A stretch of 5,826 bases of DNA. Origin: Gemmatimonadota bacterium (GTDB lineage: Bacteria > Gemmatimonadota > Gemmatimonadetes > Gemmatimonadales > GWC2-71-9). The stretch lies in NCBI GenBank assembly GCA_003220985.1, contig QHTY01000284.1, positions 1-5,826 of the forward strand. The letters run 5' to 3'. The position numbers and the translations under genes were made by a program. A model generated the notes under the pieces. It ran no database searches and was not told the DNA's origin. It saw nothing but the letters and a program-made list of their open reading frames with translations. Of the stretch, positions 1-5,826 are shown in pieces (positions within the stretch are counted from its first letter, which is position 1; each line of letters begins with the position of its first letter).

Positions 1-1
1 G

Positions 2-1090
2 GCGACGACGGCGACGCGGAATAACCCGCCGTTCTTCAATTTCGGCACGCTGCGTCCCGAGAAGTACGCGGTGCAGGGAACCATCACCGCGTCGTACGAC
101 CTCTTCGTCGGCGGTCAGAAGTTCGCGGAGTTGTCGCGGTCGGGTGCCGCGCTGGCGAGCGCGCATGCCGGTGAGCTCACCCAACGCTTTGCGACCGCGT
201 TCCTGACCGAGTCCGACTACTACGATGTGCTGGCCAATGCCGAGCTGGATCGGGTCACACGGGATCGGCTGCGCCGCGCGCGGGAGCAATTGGCGGTGGC
301 GCGCGCGAAGGTGTCCTCAGGGGCTGCGGTCCAGACAGATTCGCTGAACCTCCGCCTGGAGCTGACGCGCGCGCAAATCGCGCAGCTGCAACAGGCCTCC
401 AAACTGCGCGTCGCCCGCCTGGAGCTCGGCCGCCGCATCGGCGCGGCAGGTCCGGTCGATGCCGCTCCGCTCGATTCCACGCTCGCTCCGGAGCTGCCGA
501 TGTCGTTGGCGGATGCGATTACGCAGGCCGCAGCGCAGGGCCCGGAGTACCGGCGAGTCGCGGCGGACGAGCGTGCCGCCGCCGCCACCTACCGGTCGCG
601 TCTCGGCAACTACTTGCCCCATGCCACGCTGTCGTGGACGGGGGTGGGATTCGACAACAAGTTCATGCCGACAGGCGCCAAGTTCACCCAGTTGTCGCTC
701 GCCATCTCGTTTCCGCTGTGGGACAACATGCGGCGCGAGCTGTCGTTGTCGCAGGCGCGTGTGAGTCGTGATGTCGCCCGTGCGATTCGAGACGACATGC
801 AGCGGGCCGTGCTGCATGACGTCACCGCGGCGTACGATGCGTATGAGACGACGCGCACGTCCGTTGGGCTTTCCGCCGAGGCGCTGACGGCGGCGCGCGA
901 GAGCTTTCGCATTCAGCAGACGCGTTACCAGAGTGGGGCGACGACGATCCTCGACCTGGTCGATGCCGAAGTGAACCTGTCCCAGGCCGAGGCGGACTAC
1001 GTGGCAGCGCGCTACGGAACGCGACTCGCGCTCGCGGGCCTCGAGACCATTTTGGGCAAGAGACTCTTTACCGATAAGGAACCTCAGTGA
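2..1090 (+). CDS. TolC-family outer membrane efflux protein, 5'-truncated by the window edge
   Basis: This is the outer-membrane channel of a tripartite efflux system: a trimer with a beta-barrel in the outer membrane and a long alpha-helical tunnel in the periplasm. The frame is open from position 2, before the first possible start (GTG at 71), so the gene almost certainly begins upstream; 362 residues are visible. Two OEP-type repeats can be traced. The end of the first has a barrel strand (TASYDLFVGGQ, about residues 29-39) followed by long Ala/Arg/Gln/Leu-rich coiled-coil helices to about 147. The second runs from about 168 to 353, with a barrel strand near 220-240 (SLAISFPLWDN) and the typical RYQSGATTILDLVDAE at 308-323. 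TolC homologues are usually 420-490 residues, so the signal peptide and about 60-120 residues are missing. It overlaps the adaptor start by one base. The family is clear; the exported substrate cannot be told. Confidence 0.93.
   Translation, partial: ATTATRNNPPFFNFGTLRPEKYAVQGTITASYDLFVGGQKFAELSRSGAALASAHAGELTQRFATAFLTESDYYDVLANAELDRVTRDRLRRAREQLAVARAKVSSGAAVQTDSLNLRLELTRAQIAQLQQASKLRVARLELGRRIGAAGPVDAAPLDSTLAPELPMSLADAITQAAAQGPEYRRVAADERAAAATYRSRLGNYLPHATLSWTGVGFDNKFMPTGAKFTQLSLAISFPLWDNMRRELSLSQARVSRDVARAIRDDMQRAVLHDVTAAYDAYETTRTSVGLSAEALTAARESFRIQQTRYQSGATTILDLVDAEVNLSQAEADYVAARYGTRLALAGLETILGKRLFTDKEPQ
1076..1081 (+). promoter_or_regulatory. Ribosome binding site of the adaptor gene
   Basis: AAGGAA lies eight bases before the ATG at 1090, inside the last codons of the TolC-family gene. 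It supports ATG 1090 over the adjacent in-frame GTG at 1087 as the adaptor start. The TGATG overlap with the upstream stop suggests translational coupling. Confidence 0.7.
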
Positions 1091-2235
1091 TGTCGTACCG
1101 CGCCCTAGCTGTTCTGCTCCTGCTCGCGGCACCCGCCGCCTGCAAAAAGGCCAACTCCGCGGCGGGTGGCGGCCCCGGGGGTCCCGGCGGCTTCGCCATG
1201 CCCGTCGAGGTTGCTGCTGCCATCCGCGACACGGTCGTCGAGGCGATCGCCGCCACCGGGCAGATCGAAGCAATCCAGTCGATCGAGTTGCGGCCCGAAG
1301 TCTCGGGACGGATCACCGATATCCTGGTTCGAGAAGGGCAGGACGTCGCTGACGGGACGCCCCTGTTCAAGGTCGATGACGCCGAGCTGAAGGCGCAGAC
1401 CGCCCAAGCCGACGCCGAGCGGCAGCTCGCGCGCCAGGCGCTGGAGCGGACCAAGCAGTTGATCGCGCAAAATGCTTCCTCCGCCTCGGACCTCGAGCAG
1501 GCCGAGGCCCGCTCGCGCGGGGCCGATGCCAACTACGATCTGTTGAAGACCCGGCTCGACCGTACCGTGGTGCGCGCGCCGTTCGGCGGCGTCGTCGGGC
1601 GTCGGCTGGTGAGCATCGGGACGTACGTGTCGCCGCAGACGCCGCTCATCACGCTGCAGTCGGTGAGTCCGCAGTACGCGTCGTTCGACGTGCCCGAGCG
1701 CTACGCGGACCGCTTGCGCCGCGGGCAGCTCGTGAGCTTCCAGGTCGCCGCGCTGCCCGGCAACAACTTCTCGGGCGAGGTCGTGTTCGTAGACCCGGTC
1801 GTCTCGCTGCCGGGCCGGACGATTCTCATCAAGGCGCGCGTGCCGAACAGCGAGCACCAGCTGCAGGCGGGGATGTTCATCGAGGCGCGGCTCGCGACCG
1901 CCATTCGACCCAATGCCGTCGTCGTGCCCGAGGACGCGCTGCTCCCGATGCAGGGCGCGACGTTCGTGTGGGTGGTGAAGGACGGCAAAGCCAATCAGCG
2001 CCAGGTGACGGTCGGCGTTCGGACCACCGGCTGGGCTGAGGTCCAGAGTGGCGTGGAAGCCGGCGACCAGGTGGTCGTCGGCGGGCTGGAGCGGCTGTTC
2101 CCGAACGCGCCCGTCATGGCTCGGGTCGTCGAGCGGCACCGCGGGGCGCCAACGGGACAGGAGTCGACCGCCGCGACGACACGGCCGGCCGACGGGAGCG
2201 CCGCGCCGGCCGGGAAGGACTCAACGAAACACTAG
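1090..2235 (+). CDS. RND efflux periplasmic adaptor subunit (membrane fusion protein, AcrA/MexA/MdtA type)
   Basis: The 381-residue adaptor would bridge an inner-membrane RND transporter and the TolC-like channel encoded just upstream. Residues 5-17 are a hydrophobic signal followed by Cys18 (LAAPAAC), so it is probably a lipoprotein. A Gly/Pro-rich linker follows (about 27-36). Domains fold out and back: membrane-proximal strand (about 38-60), first lipoyl half (66-98, with ELRPEVSGRI and EGQDVADGTPLFKVDD), alpha-hairpin coiled coil (99-157), second lipoyl half (158-190, with TVVRAPFGGVVGRR), beta-barrel (about 195-270, ending LQAGMFIEARL), and the returning membrane-proximal domain (275-347). 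The last 30 or so residues are a low-complexity Ala/Thr/Pro/Gly tail. Length is normal for the family. No permease gene follows: the next gene is convergent. Its stop shares a CTAG with the opposing gene. The family is sure; the pump class and substrate are unknown. Confidence 0.95.
   Translation: MSYRALAVLLLLAAPAACKKANSAAGGGPGGPGGFAMPVEVAAAIRDTVVEAIAATGQIEAIQSIELRPEVSGRITDILVREGQDVADGTPLFKVDDAELKAQTAQADAERQLARQALERTKQLIAQNASSASDLEQAEARSRGADANYDLLKTRLDRTVVRAPFGGVVGRRLVSIGTYVSPQTPLITLQSVSPQYASFDVPERYADRLRRGQLVSFQVAALPGNNFSGEVVFVDPVVSLPGRTILIKARVPNSEHQLQAGMFIEARLATAIRPNAVVVPEDALLPMQGATFVWVVKDGKANQRQVTVGVRTTGWAEVQSGVEAGDQVVVGGLERLFPNAPVMARVVERHRGAPTGQESTAATTRPADGSAAPAGKDSTKH
2182..2212. repeat. 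Inverted repeat inside the adaptor 3' end
   Basis: CGGCCGGC (2182-2189) and GCCGGCCG (2205-2212) are perfect 8-base complements around a 15-base loop. The repeat lies in the codons for the adaptor's low-complexity tail. Read on the minus strand, it begins 19 bases after the DUF2723 stop codon, where a terminator for that operon would be expected. There is no T-tract after it, and chance CGGCCG runs are common in such DNA, so a terminator role is only a guess. Confidence 0.35.
2232..2235. other. Shared CTAG palindrome forming both convergent stop codons
   Basis: The plus-strand adaptor ends with TAG at 2233-2235. The minus-strand DUF2723 gene ends with TAG read from 2234 to 2232. The two coding regions therefore overlap by four bases with no intergenic space. 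Confidence 0.9.
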
Positions 2236-4637
2236 CGGACCGGCCGCTCCGGCAGCGGCTGCAGCGTCGTCTCGGTGTTGCGGAAGATCGCCTGCGCGAT
2301 CGCCTGCGCGCGCGCCGAGAGCGGGCTCTGCGACCCCTGCAGCTCGTTCGCCATCGTGTAGTACGTCAGGCCGTAGAGCTGCAGGATGCCTTCCGATGGC
2401 TTGTCCAACCAGCCCAGCGGGCGTTCGCGCGCGGCCTCGTCCGCGTGATACACATCGAACAGCAGCCTGGTCGTGCGCGGCACGTTCACATAGCCGAGTG
2501 ACTGGACGGCCTTGATGCTGTCGGACAGCGCGAGCTCTTTGGGGCGCAGCGCGCGCGCGAAGCCGTGGCCCTCCAGATGCCCCGTCAGGCCGAACTGATC
2601 GGCGTACAACCCCACCGTGCGTGAGAAATAGATCGGCCGCTTGCCGAGCTGGTCCTTGATCACCTGGAGCACGATGACGTCCGCGCGCTCCACGTAGGGC
2701 CGGCCGAGCATCTGCGGATCGAGCGTGACGCGGATCGTGTCGGCGCCCGAACCGAGCTTCACGTCGCGCTTCGACTCCAGCATATAGAACTGCTCGAGCG
2801 CATTGAGCTGCTGGTCGCTGAAGCTCAACAGTTTGCCCGTGGGCATCGGCCACGGCCGGCCGCGATAGAGCGCCGGAGCGTTGGTCGTATCGAACGGCAC
2901 GAGGGGACGATTCTGCAGCTGCCGGGTGTACCAGTCGGTATTGGCGAGCGACAGGTTGACGATCGTCACGTCCTGGCGGATGCCTTCGACTTCCTGCGCG
3001 TACCACAGCGGGAAGGTGTCGTTGTCGCCCGCCGTGACGAGCACCCCGTAGGGCTCGACCGACTGCAGCAGGTCGTACGCAAAGTCGCGGGCCAGCCGCT
3101 CGTTCTTCCGGGACGCGGCGTGGCGGTTGCCGATGAGCGGGATCAGCGCCAGGGCGAGGACCGGCGTGCCGTAGATCCAGCGGCGCGCCTCGTCCGGCTG
3201 CCGGTCGCGGAACCATTCCCCCACCCATTCGATGCCGGCCGCGAGTCCCATCGCGACCCAGATGCCCCACAGCGCGAACGACACGAGGAAGAAGTAGTCC
3301 CGCTGGCGCACCTCGTGCGACGCGAGCGGCTCCTCGGGATGCAGCGAGTAGCCGTACTTGAAGTTGAGATAGAAGATCAGCGCGACGGTGAACGTGAACA
3401 TGAGGAGCGTCATGGCGATGGCGGTGCGCCGGTCCGCGCGCCAGTGCCGGATCGCTCCCGAGATGCCGAGGAACGCGAACACGACCGCCAGCACGCGCTC
3501 GACCCGGCCCGGCCAGTCGTGCGCGAATTGCCAGCTGAAGTACTGCGCGTAATTGACGAGCTGTGCCCAGTACAGCGCGGCGGTATGTCCCGTGTTCCCG
3601 AAGCCCGGCGCCTGGGTCGGATTGTCGAAGATGGACGGCTTGCCGTATTGCTGGCGTGTGAGCACCGCCCACAGCGCCTGCCAGTTGGTCGGCTCGCCTT
3701 CGTTGATCGGCGGATGGAACGCGGCACGAATCGGCAGGAACGTGTACACCGACACGCCGACGATTGCGACCAGCAGCGCGGCGACGGCGAAGCTGACGTT
3801 GCCCGCTGAGAACGCGTACACGAGCGCCGCGGCGAACAGCACGCCGGCCGCGGCGATGGGCTGCCAGCTCTCGAGACCCAGCGAGAGCAGCAGCGCCCAG
3901 ACACCGGCAAACACGAGGAACTGCGACCACTCGATCTTCTGCTCCTGGTCCGAAGCCGGCCGGTTCTTCTTGAGCGGCGGGAAGAGCAGGACCAGGACGA
4001 CGGGCCCGACCAGCACCCCCATCATGTGATTGGTGGCGGTGAGGGCGAGCAGGTAGATGATCAGCAGGAGATGGTGATCGTGGGCTTCGCCCGCCGGTTG
4101 ATCATCCCAGCGCACGATGAGCCACAGGATCAGCGCGATGGAGAGCAGGCTCAGCGTGTAGACCTTCTCGTTGACGACCGACTGATTCCACACGGTGAAC
4201 AGGGTGGCGGAGACGAGCGCACCGGCGAGCGCGGTGAGCCGCCGCGGCCACAGGGCCGGCACGAACGACCGCAGCCAGCGCTCGGCGACGAGGAACCAGC
4301 AGCCCGCGGAGACGGCGCTCGTGACGGCCGCGAAAAGATTGATGCGCGCCGCGTATCCGGCTGCGACGGGGAGCAATCCGAACACGTGGGCGATCAGCAC
4401 GAACAGCGGATTCCCGGGCGGATGCGGAATGCCGAGCGTGTAGGCCGCCGTGATGTATTCCGACGTGTCCCAGAACTGCGTCGTCGGGGCGAGCGTGAGG
4501 ATGTACAAGATCAGCGCACCGAGCGAGACGCAGCCTGCCATCAGATACGGAGGCTTAACGGCGTCTAAAGGCGTGCTAACTGCGTGTACAGGCGTGCGGC
4601 CTGTCGGAGTCGCGCGAGGCGGATAGGTCGTGGTCAT
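2232..4637 (-). CDS. DUF2723 family polytopic membrane protein, putative GT-C type protein O-mannosyltransferase
   Basis: This 801-residue protein is related to the family of human TMEM260, an O-mannosyltransferase; the bacterial members are mostly uncharacterised. About 12-14 hydrophobic segments lie between residues 33 and 502. The first loop carries the family signature FWDTSEYITAAYTLGIPH followed by PPGNPLF (55-79); Asp57 and Glu60 are candidate catalytic or donor-binding acids, by analogy with other GT-C enzymes. Further family motifs are FYLNFKYGYS (422-431), HEVRQRDYFFLVSF (441-454) and GDNDTFPLWYAQEVEG (537-552). The C-terminal 300 residues are soluble and probably face outward. The expected role is transfer of a lipid-linked sugar to exported proteins at the inner membrane. 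The start at 4637 follows the purH stop by 13 bases; no good Shine-Dalgarno is visible, so translation may be coupled. Met33 (4541) is an alternative start directly at the first membrane segment. The family call is firm; the donor sugar and acceptor are inference. Confidence 0.88.
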   Translation of the reverse strand: MTTTYPPRATPTGRTPVHAVSTPLDAVKPPYLMAGCVSLGALILYILTLAPTTQFWDTSEYITAAYTLGIPHPPGNPLFVLIAHVFGLLPVAAGYAARINLFAAVTSAVSAGCWFLVAERWLRSFVPALWPRRLTALAGALVSATLFTVWNQSVVNEKVYTLSLLSIALILWLIVRWDDQPAGEAHDHHLLLIIYLLALTATNHMMGVLVGPVVLVLLFPPLKKNRPASDQEQKIEWSQFLVFAGVWALLLSLGLESWQPIAAAGVLFAAALVYAFSAGNVSFAVAALLVAIVGVSVYTFLPIRAAFHPPINEGEPTNWQALWAVLTRQQYGKPSIFDNPTQAPGFGNTGHTAALYWAQLVNYAQYFSWQFAHDWPGRVERVLAVVFAFLGISGAIRHWRADRRTAIAMTLLMFTFTVALIFYLNFKYGYSLHPEEPLASHEVRQRDYFFLVSFALWGIWVAMGLAAGIEWVGEWFRDRQPDEARRWIYGTPVLALALIPLIGNRHAASRKNERLARDFAYDLLQSVEPYGVLVTAGDNDTFPLWYAQEVEGIRQDVTIVNLSLANTDWYTRQLQNRPLVPFDTTNAPALYRGRPWPMPTGKLLSFSDQQLNALEQFYMLESKRDVKLGSGADTIRVTLDPQMLGRPYVERADVIVLQVIKDQLGKRPIYFSRTVGLYADQFGLTGHLEGHGFARALRPKELALSDSIKAVQSLGYVNVPRTTRLLFDVYHADEAARERPLGWLDKPSEGILQLYGLTYYTMANELQGSQSPLSARAQAIAQAIFRNTETTLQPLPERPVR
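2241..2261. repeat. Inverted repeat just past the adaptor stop
   Basis: GCCGCT (2243-2248) pairs perfectly with AGCGGC (2254-2259) around a 5-base loop. One G-T and one C-G pair extend the stem to 2241-2261. It starts five bases after the adaptor's stop codon and lies in the last codons of the DUF2723 gene. No T-tract follows on the plus strand, so it is at best a weak or U-less terminator for the efflux operon. Confidence 0.3.
4554..4595 (-). repeat. Two-copy 21-base tandem repeat in the DUF2723 gene's N-terminal codons
   Basis: Positions 4595-4575 and 4574-4554 (minus strand) are adjacent 21-base units matching at 16 of 21 bases. They encode TPVHAVS and TPLDAVK (residues 15-21 and 22-28). 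The units keep the frame and lie in the short cytoplasmic tail before the first membrane segment. They use A/T-ending codons (GTA, GCA, GTT, CCT, TTA) that are uncommon in the rest of the window. Confidence 0.65.
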
Positions 4638-4650
4638 AGGCCCGTGTAAT
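4638..4650 (-). other. 13-base purH-DUF2723 intergenic gap
   Basis: Only 13 bases separate the purH stop (4653-4651) from the DUF2723 start codon. They leave no room for a separate promoter or terminator. Read on the minus strand, a weak CGGG is the only purine-rich stretch near the start. This supports a shared transcript with re-initiation by ribosomes finishing purH. Confidence 0.6.
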
Positions 4651-5826
4651 CTAGTGTCGGAACTGCCGCATACCGGTCAGGATCATGGCCAGATCGTGCT
4701 CATCCGCCGCCGCGATGACCTCCGCGTCCCGCACCGACCCGCCTGGCTGGATTATGGCGGCTATACCGGCGGCGGCCGCCTCGTCCACCCCGTCGCGGAA
4801 CGGAAAAAAGGCGTCGCTGGCCAGCACGGCGCCGCTGGGATCGTGACCCTGCTGCCGGGCCTTGTGGACGGCCAGGAACGACGAGTCCACCCGGCTCATC
4901 TGTCCGGCGCCGATCCCGACGGCGGCTTCGTCCTTCACGAGGATGATGGCGTTGGATTTGATCGAGCCGACGGCCGCCCAGGCGAAGCGCAGGTCGTTCC
5001 ATTGCGCATCGGTGGGGCGGCGGGTCGAGGCCACCTGCCACTTGGACTCGTCCGCGACGTCGCGATAGCGGAAACGGTCCTGCACCAGGAATCCGCCCCA
5101 CACCCGTTTGTAGTCGAGCGCCGGCTGGTCGTCGGTTCGGGGTAGCTCCACGACGCGCAGGTTCTTCTTTTCCTTGAATACGGCGAGGGCGTCGGCGTCG
5201 AATCGCGACGCCACCACGACCTCGACGAACAGCTCGCGCATCGCCTCGGCGGCGGCGCGGTCGACCACGGTGTTGAAGGCAATCACGGAGCCGAACGCCG
5301 ACGTGCGGTCGGTCGCGAGCGCGCGCGTGTAGGCATCGGCGGCGTTCCGGCCCAGCGCGATGCCGCACGGCGTCGTGTGCTTGATGATGACGCACGCCGC
5401 GCGCGCGTCCTTGCGCTGCCAGGGCGCAACGGCCATCGCCGCCGCATCCACGTCGAGGAGATTGTTGAACGACAGCTCCTTGCCGTGGAGCTGCTGCATG
5501 TCGCGGACGCCGGGCTCGTTGGTCACGTACAGTGCGGCGCGCTGGTGCGGGTTCTCGCCGTAGCGGAGCGGCTGTTGCCGCGCGAGCACCAGGCTGAGCG
5601 TGGGCGGGAGCGATTCCTGCGAGCGCGAGAGGTAGGCCAGGATCGCGGCGTCGTACGCGGCGGTATGCGCGAACACTTTGGCGGCGAGCGCCTGGCGCTC
5701 ATTCGCCGCGACGCCACCATCCTTGAGGCGCGTGATAATGGAGGGGTAGTCGTCCGGATCGACGATCACGATCACCGATTGGTGGTTCTTCGCCGCCGAG
5801 CGGAGCATCGACGGACCGCCGATGTC
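4651..5826 (-). CDS. purH: Bifunctional AICAR formyltransferase / IMP cyclohydrolase PurH, 5'-truncated by the window edge
   Basis: PurH catalyses the last two steps of de novo purine synthesis in the cytoplasm: formylation of AICAR using 10-formyl-tetrahydrofolate, then ring closure to IMP. The frame is open to the window edge and begins DIGGPSM, the conserved block near the end of the N-terminal IMP cyclohydrolase domain, so Met at 5808 is internal. The 391 residues present compare with about 510-530 in known PurH, so about 120 N-terminal residues lie beyond the window. The transformylase region is complete: RYGENPHQ (88-95), SFNNLLDVDA (119-128), KHTTPCG (149-155, containing the Lys-His pair known to be catalytic), KSNAI (290-294), GIGAGQMSRVDS (304-315), SDAFFPF (337-343) and PGGSVRD (361-367). 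It ends GMRQFRH, close to the common GMRHFRH. No damage is visible. It is the upstream gene of a likely two-gene unit with the DUF2723 gene. Confidence 0.97.
   Translation of the reverse strand, partial: DIGGPSMLRSAAKNHQSVIVIVDPDDYPSIITRLKDGGVAANERQALAAKVFAHTAAYDAAILAYLSRSQESLPPTLSLVLARQQPLRYGENPHQRAALYVTNEPGVRDMQQLHGKELSFNNLLDVDAAAMAVAPWQRKDARAACVIIKHTTPCGIALGRNAADAYTRALATDRTSAFGSVIAFNTVVDRAAAEAMRELFVEVVVASRFDADALAVFKEKKNLRVVELPRTDDQPALDYKRVWGGFLVQDRFRYRDVADESKWQVASTRRPTDAQWNDLRFAWAAVGSIKSNAIILVKDEAAVGIGAGQMSRVDSSFLAVHKARQQGHDPSGAVLASDAFFPFRDGVDEAAAAGIAAIIQPGGSVRDAEVIAAADEHDLAMILTGMRQFRH

Noticed and set aside
71..73. GTG at 71 as the start of the TolC-family gene
   Set aside because: The frame stays open to the window edge, the codons before it read as plausible protein, and a start here would lack a signal peptide and part of the first repeat.
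317..1273. 318-codon minus-strand open frame across the TolC-family gene and adaptor start
   Set aside because: It spans the junction of two well-supported genes and is Arg-rich with no domain; it is a shadow.
1105..2139. 344-codon minus-strand open frame opposite the adaptor gene
   Set aside because: It is the complement of a confident adaptor gene, rich in Arg, His and Leu, with no motif.
2182..2212. A classical rho-independent terminator at the convergent junction
   Set aside because: The inverted repeats here have no T-tract on either strand, so they are listed only as inverted repeats.
3120..3809. 229-codon plus-strand open frame antisense to the DUF2723 gene
   Set aside because: Its composition (Arg, Glu, Asp, His runs without hydrophobic core pattern) is what the complement of a membrane-protein gene gives in G+C-rich DNA; no motif or ribosome binding site was seen.
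2221..3930. 569-codon minus-strand open frame overlapping the DUF2723 gene
   Set aside because: It is an Arg/Ala-rich translation in another frame of a gene with clear family motifs; it has no domain character of its own and arises from high G+C content.
4026..4568. 180-codon plus-strand open frame antisense to the DUF2723 N-terminal region
   Set aside because: It is extremely Arg/Glu/Gln/Asp-rich and low in complexity, a mirror of the hydrophobic codons on the other strand; it has no recognisable domain.
4630..5145. 171-codon plus-strand open frame across the purH 3' end
   Set aside because: It lies opposite highly conserved PurH motifs and has no independent support.

Overview
The window is a G+C-rich bacterial segment (roughly two thirds G+C by eye). 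It is almost wholly coding, with four genes in two convergent pairs, two of them cut by the window edges. The set (lipoprotein-type RND adaptor, TolC-family protein, DUF2723 membrane protein, purH) fits a Gram-negative, double-membraned, high-GC bacterium. Gemmatimonadota or a similar soil/water phylum is my best guess; it rests on general resemblance, not on a marker gene.

Left half, + strand (2-2235): the C-terminal three quarters of a TolC-family outer-membrane efflux channel, then a periplasmic adaptor (membrane fusion protein) of an RND-type tripartite pump. The TGATG stop/start overlap and a good ribosome binding site indicate one translationally coupled operon. The inner-membrane RND permease is not in the window. 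Since the adaptor ends the operon, the permease must lie upstream of position 1 or elsewhere in the genome.

Right half, - strand (5826-2232): purH, missing about 120 N-terminal residues, carries the complete AICAR transformylase region for the last two steps of IMP synthesis. Thirteen bases downstream is an 801-residue polytopic membrane protein of the DUF2723 family, related to the GT-C type O-mannosyltransferase TMEM260. The spacing suggests co-transcription, although the two functions are not obviously linked.

The two operons meet tail to tail with a 4-base overlap: one CTAG palindrome (2232-2235) supplies the stop codon of both genes. Any terminator must therefore lie inside the opposite gene, and an inverted repeat sits just past the stop on each side. 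No RNA genes, mobile elements, CRISPR arrays or non-coding stretches over 300 bases were seen. I see no convincing new biological system; the most interesting items are the DUF2723 protein and its purH linkage, the fully overlapping convergent gene ends, and the adaptor-terminal pump operon without a visible permease.
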